Positions 55,088-64,000 of a DNA stretch of 64,000 nucleotides are shown in pieces. The translations under genes and the position numbers were made by a program. Position 1 is the first letter of the stretch. Every line of letters begins with the position of its first letter. The notes beneath the pieces were generated by a model. That model was not told the origin of the DNA. It was given only the letters and a program-made list of their open reading frames with translations, and did not search any database. The DNA is from Diaporthe sp. PMI_573 (lineage: Eukaryota > Ascomycota > Sordariomycetes > Diaporthales > Diaporthaceae): NCBI GenBank assembly GCA_021399435.1, contig JAJTUP010000040.1, positions 310,001-374,000 on the forward strand. The letters run 5' to 3'.

Positions 55088-56308
55088 CTATAGCAGCTCT
55101 CCTGAGGCCTTCCTCGGGATAGGCATCCCTGCTTCGGTCAAGAGATCTATGATTTTCTCTCGGTACTCCTCCTCTTCCTTCTTATAATATTTGATAAGTT
55201 CGGACTTAGAAACAATCCTTATATCCTCTTCGTTCTCCTCATTGCTGGGAGCTCGTAAAACACACCTGAGAATGGGGCAAGCGTCCTTGCCATGGTCCCA
55301 AAACGTTTGTGCCTTATTGGGATCACTTCCCTTGCAAATTTCTGATTCTGGTATACCGTCGATCGGTACTTCATAGCCCACATCTATGAGTTTTGCATCT
55401 CTCTCCTTGAATTCTGAAATTGTTAGAATTAATACTCCAAATAGTTTGTTGGTAACACGACTTACTTAATTCCTCAAGGTCCTTCTTTCTGGTTGCCTTG
55501 ATTCCGCCGATATCCCTGCTGCCAGTATCCTTTAATTGCTGTTTGTATTTTCTCTTCTTTTCTTTCAGTTCGTCTGTGCCGACCGGTTGGAATATAAGCC
55601 GCCGACGATCACCTTGGAGAGGCGGAAGGTGTAAAGCAATCGTGCCATGAGTGGTGCAGTAGATCTCCCCCTTCACCTCTCCGTCTTCCCTTGTGATCGG
55701 GTCGTATGGATAGAGGACCTCAGCTGCAGGGCCTGGAGGAATGTGGGGCTGGTTACTGGTCTTCGGCGTTGTCGGGCTTTCGTTATCGTTGGCGGATTCC
55801 CATGCCTCATCTTGATCCGTAGCACCTAGCTCGGGATTGACTGAAATTGCAATGACTGGTTGCGAGCCATCCTTGTGAGTCTGCTTATTTGATGTGGCTT
55901 CAGGCTCCTCCGGAGCTGATTCCTCGCCAGACTGATCTTCTTCGACATCGCTCTCAATGGTTTCATCCTCTTTCTGAGCTTCAGGGGGTGGGGTCTCCTG
56001 TTGTTTCAGCTCGAGATCTGCCATTCGTTAATCATTGGATCTTCGTGTCACCAGAAATTTAACGTACTATAATACTGCTTCAACTTGGTGGCAGCGGCAA
56101 TTGCGGTCTTTTTGTCGTCGGCCCACTCTTTTGGGTATTCAATTTCCTTCTTCCCGCGTGTAGTACCTTTTGAAATGCTCTCAATAGACTTGATGGTGTT
56201 TTTTCCAATCTTGGTGACGATTTCTGTATTCTTGGAAACGTAATTAGTTAGATAACGCGCGGTTTTTTCAGCTTCTTTGGAGTTTTTAAAGATAGACTTG
56301 GGAGGCAT
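55088..56308 (-). CDS. Hypothetical charged protein, three exons
   Basis: I do not recognise the family. Exons 56308-56068, 56017-55466 and 55413-55088 are joined by tidy 50- and 52-bp introns with GATTAAC and TTCTAAC branch sites, giving 372 aa. The first exon is basic (MPPKSIFKNSKEAEKTARYL). The second starts with an acidic, disordered stretch (EDETIESDVEEDQSGEESAPEEPE) and then a compact region, EVLYPYDPITREDGEVKGEI YCTTHGTIALHLPP. Exon 3 ends in a coiled coil (KYYKKEEEEYREKIIDLLTE). The gene structure is intact and starts 305 bp from the pogo element at 56614. Function cannot be inferred. Confidence 0.65.
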
Positions 56309-56613
56309 AGCGTTAATGTGATATATATCTCTTTAATTAAAATAGTCGAGCTAGGTAATGACTTTGACGAATAAGATGAATAAGACTTAATTAATTCGCA
56401 ATAATAAGGCTAAGGGATAGAATTATAAGAATTTATAGGTTGAAATCTGCTTGAAAAATGTTGGAAATATTTGGAAATATGTGTGTTGAATGCTGTATGT
56501 AGGGCTCTGAAATCTGTTCGATGTTGAAGGCGCAGCGGATACCCTTTATATAATATTGTATCAACAAAGAAACTGGAACTTCTTATTAGATTTACGGATT
56601 TCTAATCCGTATA

Positions 56614-56785
56614 ACGTAGGTGGACAGTCAGCCGGTCAGGACACATGCCCGGTCAGTTTTGCTAACTCTGCTAACTTTTGCCAACCCTAGCACCCACCTG
56701 AGGCCAACATATCAATAAAAATTGGCACCAATTGGTGCCAACTGGTCCCAATTGCTTATTTTTAATTAATTTGGTCAATTTAGAG
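56614..56785 (+). repeat. Left terminal inverted repeat of pogo copy 3
   Basis: Pairs with 58769-58940 (four mismatches in about 172 bp). It contains an internal palindrome TTGGCACCAATTGGTGCCAA. Confidence 0.9.
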
Positions 56786-56933
56786 GTGTGGTGGAGTTGC
56801 AATGCCAGTCTAAAAGTTTAAAGTTTGGGTGGGCGGGTTTGTTTTTGGTGCAGATCGCGTTCCCATTTTTCGCGTCAGTCTCGCATCACTCTACCTACTT
56901 AAATATTCAACACGCTAGAATTCAACATCTACA

Positions 56934-58618
56934 ATGCCAATCTACTCAAAAGAAGACAAGATCATTCTAGCCCTTCAAGCAATCACAAATTCCAAAAAAA
57001 AAATCAAAAGAAACCCTTAAGTGCACGCCAGGCTGCACGGATCTTCAACATCCCTTATAGTACACTCAACGACAGGATGAACAACCGACCCCGTCGCGAA
57101 GAATCACGCGTCGAGAAGCATAAACTTGAGCCAGTCGAAGAGCAAACACTTGTTCAATACATCATTGAGCAAGATGCACGAGGATTTCCAATGCGGCTTT
57201 CTGGTGTGGAAGATATGGCCAACCTCCTGCTGGCGTCGCGTGATGGCAAGCCTGTTGGCACCAGATGGGCACGACGCTTTGTGGATGCACAACCAAGCTT
57301 GAAAACAAGATTCTCTCGGCCTTACGACTACCAGAGGGCCCTCTGCGAAGATCCTGAGGTCATTGGAAACTGGTTCCGACTACTTCGCAACATGATGGCC
57401 AAGTATGGGATCACAGATGACGATCTCTACAACTTCGACGAAACTGGCTTCATGATGGGCCAGATAACCTCAACCCTGGTTGTTACACGCTCTGATCGGC
57501 ATGGAAAGGCTAAATCTATACAGCCTGGAAACCGTGAATGGGCAACAGCTATTGAATGCATCAATGCAAAGGGCTGGTGTATCCCGCCATTCGTCATTGT
57601 CCAAGGCGCCTACCACCTTGCAAACTGGACCACAGAGTCGGGTTTTCCTGCCGATTGGGTAATCAAGCCTACTCCAAATGGATGGACGGATAACAAGACT
57701 GGTCTAGAATGGATTCAGCACTTTAATAAGCACACAATTAAGCGAACAATGGGCAAATACCGGATGCTCATCCTGGATGGACACGAGAGCCATGTATCAG
57801 CAGAGTTCGAACAGTACTGCAAGGAAAACAACATTATCCCTATTAGCATGCCACCACATTCATCTCATCTACTCCAGCCATTGGACGTTGCATTATTTTC
57901 GCTATTGAAGCGTGCATACGGCGATGAGATCAACCTCTTCATCCGGGCCTCGATCAACCACATCACCAAGTCCGAGTTCTTCATTGCGTTTAAGGCAGCC
58001 CACGACAAGGTCTTTACAAAGGAAAACATGAAATCTAGGTTCAAAGGAGCTGGGATTTCTCCATGGGACCCAGATTCTGTTATTTCCAAGCTGGATGTCC
58101 GCCTACAAACTCCAGTACAATCCCTCCCTGTGTCACCATCGAAATGGGAATCACAAACACCCTCCAATGCCCACCAGACTGTCCAGCAATCAAGTTTTAT
58201 CAAGGGCAAGATCTCAGCCCATCAGGGCAGCTCCCCTACACCAATTATGCAGGCAATTGAGAAGTTTACAAAGGGTGCACAAGCAATGGCGCATCAGATT
58301 ACTCTTTTGAATGATCGGGTCCGTACCCTTGAGAAGGCTAATATTGGGCTCGCCAAGCGCCGGAGGGCCAAAAGAAGTCGGGTCCAGCTTGGAGGGGCAC
58401 TTAGTATTGAGGAATCTCAGGTGATAATTGAAGAAAAACAGAAGGGGAAGCGGCCGGCTGGTGAAATGGCTGGTGGTGCTGAGGAGGCGGACCGCGGCGG
58501 ACCGAGCAAACGACGACGTGGCAACTGCGGCGAGACTGGGCATAACGCAAGAACTTGTGAGAAAGATGCAGAAGAGTCTAGTCAGTCAGATTCAGAGTGT
58601 ATAATAGTACATTCTTAA
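56934..58618 (+). pseudogene. Pogo transposase with one homopolymer frameshift
   Basis: DDE transposase of the psq/CENP-B type. ATG 56934 starts MPIYSKEDKIILALQAI, then a run of ten A residues (56994-57003) puts the frame off by one; the remaining 513 aa are open from 57077 to 58618. Domains: HTH/CENP-B-like DNA-binding region (to about EDPEVIGNWFR), DDE core with NFDETGFMMGQI, RMLILDGHESH and HLLQPLDVALFSLLK, a coiled coil (HQITLLNDRVRTLEKAN) and a C-terminal zinc knuckle. In the knuckle the first Cys is replaced: RGNCGETGHNARTC, against CGNCGETGHYATTC in copy 2. A sequencing slip in the A run is possible. Confidence 0.88.
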
Positions 58619-58768
58619 GCGGTCCGCGTCGGACCGCCAAAATAGTTGATTTGGCTGGTGTAGATTGAGGTTGATTCTGCATGGTTGAAATGCTCCATTT
58701 TGGTGGGGAACGCGATTTTCCCACCAAAAGTCAGCCACTTCAGACTGGCACTGCAGCCACCCCAACCA

Positions 58769-58940
58769 CTCTAAATTGACCAAATCAATTAAAAATAAGC
58801 AATTGGGACCAGTTTGCACCAATTGGTGCCAATTCTTATTGATATGTTGGCCTCACGTGGGTGCTAGGGTTGGCAAAAGTTAGCAGAGTTAGCAAAACTG
58901 ACCGGGCATGTGTCCTGACCGGCTGACTGTCCACCTACGT
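58769..58940 (-). repeat. Right terminal inverted repeat of pogo copy 3
   Basis: Reverse complement of 56614-56785 apart from four positions; the outer end CCTACGT is followed by TA. Confidence 0.9.
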
Positions 58941-58944
58941 TACT

Positions 58945-59445
58945 CTTTACATTTGAATCCGATTCCTCAAACCATTTTAAGATGTGCAACATAGTCTCGG
59001 CAGTGGCGACTTTTTATCTGCCACTTCTCAGAATAAGGAATTCACATCACGGGATTAAAAATAAATTTCTTCATTTATGATATGCACATACAGTACTGCA
59101 ATCAAGCTTTACGGTTCTGAATATCATTTGCACAATAACTTGATTCATGTCTGCTGTTTTCGGGCAATCAGCCACTACTTTGTTTCTTAATTTAGAAATT
59201 CTTATCTTAAAAATGAAGAAGGAGATATTTAACAGTTTAATTTTAAAGTTCCTTAAATCCCTACACCTCACGCTCATCCAATCCTATCGGCAGATGCGTC
59301 ATAGCGAGGTCCTTCAATTTCCAAAACCATATGTCCGGAGTCGGTAAAAAAAGAACTTTGTGCTGGTAAAAAGCTTCATTTACTTTGTTGAAGGGGTCAA
59401 GCTACTTGGTCTCTTTACTTGCCCCTTCTACTTTACACAATCTTT
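58945..59445. other. No supported gene
   Basis: AT-rich flank of the pogo insertion. Short frames only. Confidence 0.35.
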
Positions 59446-59448
59446 GCG

Positions 59449-60965
59449 CTAATAGGAAAATATATTTGCATGAGTGAACCATTCACTCGACGTGGTCCTG
59501 CAGAAATGCGCTGACCGACTAATTAGTCGCGCGAAAGCTGGGCAGAGAAAAGAGCAACCCTGCGTACAGTGACGGCAGCGAGGGTCGCACAAGGACGCGC
59601 ACCGACGAAGCAAGCTCGATGAACAGGAGAAACAGCCAAAACGTGGCGTAGGCCTTCCGCGAAAAGACTGTCTCCTTGGTTGAGGCGATTTCCAGGCGGA
59701 GGACGACGCAAGTTCAAGATTCCCAAGTTCGCGTAAAGTGTCAGCAAATTCGCATGCCAGATCACGGCGGTCTTCGTCGAAATGAAGGCCTCGAGGCTCC
59801 TCAATCATATCATGAGCGAGTCTGAGATGGTTGTATGACTCTGAAAACCTGCCCTGGTAACGCGTGATTCTGCCGAGAACCGTCCTCTTGCGAAAATCCA
59901 CAGCTTGCTCCATAAGCGAAGATTCGTTATCGAAGGGACGCAATCTCTGTAAATGTTCCTCAGCTTGAGATAGATCTTCAACCTGGATGAGATTGAGAGC
60001 CCGCTGGATTGTCCGATGCGCAATAGCCGAATTTGTCCTCTGATCTTGCTCTCGCATCTTGTCTTTATTGGAGACAATATCGAGAACCTGGACAGCGGCG
60101 TCTTGCTTGCCGTCCAGTCGGAGAATCAGGGATTGTACTGATGCAAGACAACGATAAATGCCATCTTTGTATACCACGTGCGGCGACTTCTGCTTGATAC
60201 CCTGCGAAACGTTTCCATGACATGGTTGGAAATCGGGCTGATTCAAGCAAAGTAAGCGCAATGTCGGCCCTGGTATTAGAGCCCGACCTTTCAAAGCAGT
60301 CCTTGTATGATACAGTGTAGCGGAGGTGCGGCAGTATCGTCGATACATTTATGTTACTATGTCCTTTGTTAGCAAAATCAGTTGCTTTTAAGCCAAAAGC
60401 TAAACACAAACCTGGATTCAATGTATTTCCATGGAATAGCTCTGTACGCTGTGATCAACGCCTGGCATTTCCAGAAGACTGTTTCCTCCGCGGAAAGATT
60501 CCGCCGGATACCGCTTGCGGCCTCCTTGTCTAACATGTAAGCTTGGCCGGACTTGTTCAAGATGCTCCTCGAAAGCATGTCGAGGGCACGGCCAAGTGAG
60601 TCATCATCAGAGAGGAGACGACTAAGGTCTGGTGAAAGGCCTGCAATGTTTGCATCTACCTCTTCAGTGTTGCCATGAACCGTCCAGCGTTTACGACGCG
60701 AACCTCCGCGGCGGAGGAAGTCTTGGGTTAGGTTGTGGTCTGGCGATAGGAATGAAAGTAGCAGTGCTAGGGCGTCTTTAGCTGAAGCGGTTGTCGAGTT
60801 AAGGCCGCCAGTCTCAGAGGTGGTGCGCACGCTTTCAGGCTCGGAGGCTGTTCTAGCCTGTGTATTGTGGTATCTTGATAAACAACCACCAGCCATGTCG
60901 AGGGGTTTCGGCTGGGGTCTGAAAATCGAAGTTTCGTCGCAAAACGAATGCGTAACTGCATACAA
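59449..60965 (-). pseudogene. TPR-like C-terminal part of a large fungal protein, frameshifted
   Basis: Minus-strand remnant resembling the helical-repeat C-terminus of large ascomycete STAND/TPR proteins. Exon 1 has ALALLLSFLSPDHNLTQDFL, EEVDANIAGLSPDLSRLLSDD and ETVFWKCQALITAYRAIPWK. After an intron near 60410-60362 the text goes on with HLRYTVSYKDCFERSGSNTR ADIALTLLESARFPTMSWKR. One frame slip near 60175 separates YQAEVAAR from KDGIYRCLASVQSLILRLDG; then SAIAHRTIQRALNLIQVEDL and VLGRITRYQGRFSESYNHLR keep the ~40-residue spacing of TPR helices. Another frame change follows LRELGNL. The nucleotide-binding part expected upstream is absent. Not functional as seen. Confidence 0.55.
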
Positions 60966-60969
60966 TTAG

Positions 60970-61725
60970 CCGGTTTGTATATAACTGGCTGGAACCAAAA
61001 AGTAAGGCCCGCCGCATACAAAGTATTGATGCAAGTAAACGGTTAACGGGTATGGTGAGCTGCTCAACCTGTGCCCAGAAGGTTTTGTTTTGTGAGAACG
61101 TTATGTAATGTAAAGTCTCTCTGAAAGGGATAATTCGTATTTTCTGTGATTGTTTATGCAGAAGTACGTACTAGCGTGTTGAGCCAAAATGATTTAGGGC
61201 AAGTCGTGGTTTATACTGTACATACTGTACCATGGCCATGGTCAAAAGGAGCAATATTCCGTGTCTAATAAGCGCAAGCAAGGCGTTGATAACCCTTAGT
61301 TTTATGGCTGTGTCCGCTACGTGGGCTCTGAGTATGATTTGAAGGAAGATCCCGGCGAGCAGGAAGAAACTTGAGAATCACCTTATTCCAGACAATCCAA
61401 AGCCTTTGCATATGCACCCTTTCCATCCATCATATCTATCACACATCTTCTTTCTGATGCTCACTTGCGCGCTGCAGCCCCGTTTGCTGTTGTCCGCACC
61501 AACCGCGAGCACCAACGTCAGCGCCATTGGGCGCACCTGTTGCCGCTCTCACAAGTTTCCTCCCCACGACAAACGATTTTCCTGTACGACAGACTCCGTC
61601 ACAACCATCAAAGTGGCATCCTACGGGCTCAGAGCTGGCCTTCTCCTTGTGGGCCTTGAGCTGACCGCCTTGGCTGCGCAACGACAATCGCAGCATCGCC
61701 AGCGACAGCTGTAGGGCACAAGACC
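60970..61725. other. No supported gene
   Basis: Probably intergenic. The right part is the CT-rich leader of the gene at 61730. Confidence 0.35.
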
Positions 61726-61729
61726 CGCA

Positions 61730-62387
61730 ATGGAAGTTACTGGCCCCGGCGGTCCTCGCCGTCGCCGTCTTGATCTCTCAGGGGGCCGTGAAGTTGTCTT
61801 TTGCCACAATTGCAGTAACAAGTGGTATAATGACGAGCATGGCCTGCAATGCCCTCGCTGCGAGAGCGAGATATGCGAGATCGTAAGAATATCTGTTTAC
61901 TATAACATCAACTTGCTCCGCACTGTCCTGGCACCCGCACATAGAATGCTAAAATATCTCCTAGGTATCCCCTGATAACGACCCTCGCGATATCAGACCC
62001 GAGTCTCCCGACAGCGGCATTCTCCATGGAAACCATTTCGGCCCCCACGACTTCGGTCATGGCCAAGGCCACGGACATGACCATGATCGCTACTCCGCCC
62101 CGGGCGAAGATGATATAGAGGATTATATGAACCCTCGGAGGAACGTACACAGATGGCCTGGAGGTTTTATGTGGTCACAGAGGACACGTCGCAGCCCCGT
62201 CCGACAACAAGATTCCCAAGGCGGGAACCCCGGCCAACCTCGCCCGGTCGAACCCAGCTGCATCAAGAAAGGGGTTTCTAGTTCTAGCGTTTTTGTGTGG
62301 GGCCTATTTTCAAATGTGGTACGACTGGTTTTCACACAAGATGCAAAAGTACGGCGTCTTGGCAACGTTCTCTGCCATTCATTGTGA
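61730..62387 (+). pseudogene. RNF126/115-like E3 ubiquitin ligase, N-terminal part only
   Basis: Two exons (61730-61882 and 61965-62387) joined by an 82-bp GT-AG intron, 191 aa. The start has the zinc-ribbon typical of RNF126/115-type E3 ligases, REVVFCHNCSNKWYNDEHGL QCPRCESEICEI, and exon 2 starts VSPDNDPRDIRPESPDSG with the His/Asp/Gly-rich linker. In the family a RING-H2 domain follows some 200 residues later; here the sequence changes after RPVEP to an unrelated tail (SSSSVFVWGLFSNVVRL) and stops. Without the RING it cannot transfer ubiquitin. The frame is open and the intron intact, so a short protein may still be made. Confidence 0.65.
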
Positions 62388-62389
62388 GA

Positions 62390-63312
62390 AAGACTTCGAA
62401 TCATAATACATTTTGTACAAGATACCCACCCACGCTTCGGATAGTCGGTACAACTTTAGCTTGAAGCCTCGTCGTCCAACCTTCGGCTGTTGTCAACCGC
62501 ACTTCCTATCTGGGGTCTTTGCCCAGAACTTTTTTACGACCGTTCCTGTCACCCAGGCCATGCCAAGATGGCTAGGCCCTGAATGTTTATATTGTGGATG
62601 TGCAATGTGCACACAAGCCACGTTGCATTTAGCCTGAATGCTCTTGGCGAAGGCCCGCGCAATTCCTGCCAAGATATTCTATAGCCACACAGGTGGCACA
62701 AAGGTCTTTAATCCACAATATCTTATATGAATAAGTCACTCGGGCGCCGGATGATTCCTGGGGGACTGTTGAGCAACCTATAGTGCCACGAGGCTATGAA
62801 TAATAGTCTACATGATTTCATCCAACACTGGCTTGGTCTCGTCAAGACAGGATCCATCGAAGTTAATGGAACGAATCATGTCCAAGTTGAACAGAAAATT
62901 GGCTTTTCCTCCTACAGTATATCATCATACTGTACAGTACAATAGCGTGTGTAGGAATACGGTTCATTACAGGCAAGGTCTATGCTAAAAGCACATTGTA
63001 ATCTTGACTGAAAAGTACAGGACCTCATACAGTTTCAAAGGTTTATTGCAAGTAATATAAGATACTGTACCAACCGAAATGGTCACAGTACTTGAGCTAG
63101 ATGTTATACATCTCGTCGCGAAGTACCTCTTCACGTGGGAACACAAATACATCCAGCACATTGAACTAATGGGAAACATTATTCGATGGTGTATAAAGGG
63201 TTGGACGTCCTGGTGGACATACACTGCTACATATAGTGCTACCCATTGTTTCTTCTAGACGCACAGCAATTCACATCATAAAGAAACATTTGCTCAATTT
63301 AAGCTTAGGTTC
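62390..63312. other. No gene; upstream region of the HMG-CoA-reductase-like gene
   Basis: Short frames without domains. The rightmost ~100 bp are AT-rich with CT-rich words before the ATG at 63316. Confidence 0.35.
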
Positions 63313-63315
63313 AAC

Positions 63316-64000
63316 ATGGCTAAGGCAGACGAGCGCTCAGAAAGCATTCGCTCGTTAATCCTGGCCCATAACCTCGGAGATTCATTGACTGCACCCGATA
63401 TGCTTAAGGACATAAGGATCGAGAATTGTATCGGATTTACCAGAGTACCTCTCGGCTTAGCTGGCCCATTACAGCTCAAAGGCCCCGATTCTATCGGCAC
63501 GCTCTTCATGGACAAGATCTGCGCGCCTCTTGCTACTTGTGAGCCGACACTTGTTGCTAGCTGCTCGAGAGGATGCAAAGCTTTCAATGTTTCTGGCGGC
63601 GTCAATTTTGAAGTCCTCGCAGATGGTATGTCTCGTGCTCCTGTCTTTGTATTCGACGACCCGGGAGCTGCTGTGTGTTTTGCTCGCGCAGTCCCGGCCA
63701 TCAGGGAGATATTTTCCCAGTGTGTCGAGTCAACAAGCGAGCACATCAAGCTCGTGAAGATGGAACCAGCGGTTGTCGGTTCTCGGGTCCATCTCTTCTG
63801 TATGTACCACTGCGGCGGTGCTGCCGGACAAAACATGGTCACCAAGGCTACTAAATATGCTTGCGACATGCTTCGCGAGAACTATGAGACCAAGTTCTTC
63901 ATCCGGGACTTCTTCATTGAAGGCCAGCTGGCGTGTGATAAGAGCGCGTCATGGGGCAACGTGAAGTCGCCCCGGGGCGTGGAAGTTGTCGTTTGGGGAA
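63316..64000 (+). CDS. HMG-CoA-reductase-like protein, soluble form (cut by window end)
   Basis: Open frame from ATG 63316 to the window edge, 228 codons without a stop or obvious intron. It starts directly in the catalytic domain; there is no N-terminal sterol-sensing membrane region. Conserved blocks: IENCIGFTRVPLGLAGPLQL (substrate loop), PLATCEPTLVASCSRGCKAF with the catalytic Glu, GGAAGQNMVTKAT at the place of the NADPH motif GDAMGMN, and CDKSASWGNV with the catalytic Lys. The Asp of the cofactor motif is Gly here. HMG-CoA reductase makes mevalonate for isoprenoids and sterols; extra soluble copies are sometimes found with specialised-metabolite genes. The rest, with the catalytic Asp and His, lies outside the window, so activity cannot be judged. 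Confidence 0.8.
   Translation, partial: MAKADERSESIRSLILAHNLGDSLTAPDMLKDIRIENCIGFTRVPLGLAGPLQLKGPDSIGTLFMDKICAPLATCEPTLVASCSRGCKAFNVSGGVNFEVLADGMSRAPVFVFDDPGAAVCFARAVPAIREIFSQCVESTSEHIKLVKMEPAVVGSRVHLFCMYHCGGAAGQNMVTKATKYACDMLRENYETKFFIRDFFIEGQLACDKSASWGNVKSPRGVEVVVWG

Larger units (their letters stand above)
56614..58940 (+). mobile_element. Pogo-type element, copy 3, with full terminal repeats
   Basis: Complete 2,327-bp element. Inverted repeats of about 172 bp (56614-56785 and 58769-58940) differ at only four positions and start ACGTAGGTGGACAGTCAGCC. They are flanked by TA on both sides (56612-56613 and 58941-58942), the expected target duplication for Tc1/mariner/pogo. The near-identity of the repeats suggests recent insertion. 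The transposase gene inside carries one frameshift. Confidence 0.92.

Noticed and set aside
1..64000. CRISPR arrays, operons and bacterial-style elements
   Set aside because: The window is eukaryotic: spliced genes, fungal transposons and no regular spaced repeats.

Overview
The window looks like nuclear DNA of a filamentous ascomycete (Pezizomycotina, probably a Sordariomycete; the species cannot be fixed from sequence alone). The evidence is short GT-AG introns of about 50-90 bp with CTAAC/CTGAC-type branch sites, a Zn2Cys6 regulator with a fungal-specific middle domain, fungal pogo/Fot1-type and hAT transposons, Ty1/copia and Ty3/gypsy remnants, and tryptophan-to-stop changes in a gypsy remnant that suggest repeat-induced point mutation (RIP). 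It reads as an accessory, transposon-rich compartment: a few intact-looking genes are islands in a field of broken transposons and truncated copies of host genes.

Layout. 1-2.0 kb: MFS transporter. 2.0-5.6 kb: pogo and hAT wreckage, including a scrambled hAT/Gag mosaic. 5.8-6.5 kb: small cysteine-rich secreted protein. 6.9-8.1 kb: carotenoid-oxygenase C-terminal fragment, copia Gag and a 38-bp Est1-like crumb. 8.3-13.7 kb: two broken hAT elements and a pogo copy. 14.1-16.4 kb: decayed HNH-nuclease gene. 17.2-17.8 kb: gypsy integrase/chromodomain remnant. 19.7-22.1 kb: broken Est1-like gene. 22.4-24.8 kb: a tail-anchored orphan protein and a C2H2-type zinc-finger protein. 26.3-27.1 kb: hAT BED-finger fragment abutting a truncated histone H2A.Z gene. 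29.0-30.7 kb: BTB-domain gene and a hypothetical gene. 32.4-33.7 kb: second pogo copy. 34.5-36.1 kb: deleted hAT with dense subterminal repeats. 36.8 kb: a tRNA-like Pol III unit. 37.3-37.8 kb: Tc1/mariner fragment. 39.6-43.5 kb: a six-exon Zn2Cys6 transcription factor. 44.1-46.8 kb: two hAT remnants, one bounded by ATCGATCG-rich ends. 48-51.8 kb: second C2H2-family copy (broken), MULE fragment, Myb-like ORF whose tail is antisense Est1 sequence, and a hAT C-terminal half. 53.9-56.3 kb: PLAC8 protein and a three-exon orphan gene. 56.6-58.9 kb: the best-preserved pogo element, with 172-bp terminal inverted repeats and a TA target duplication. 59.4-62.4 kb: truncated TPR-like and RNF126-like genes. 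63.3 kb to the end: a soluble HMG-CoA-reductase-like gene cut by the window edge.

There is no evident single pathway. The transporter, the zinc-cluster regulator and the HMG-CoA-reductase-like gene could each belong to specialised metabolism, but they lie 20-60 kb apart and no cluster can be claimed. The most distinctive property is repeated deposition of pieces of ordinary host genes (Est1-like, H2A.Z, RNF126-like E3 ligase, carotenoid oxygenase, TPR protein, C2H2 protein) next to or inside transposon debris, two of them with their introns intact, which indicates DNA-level rather than RNA-level copying.
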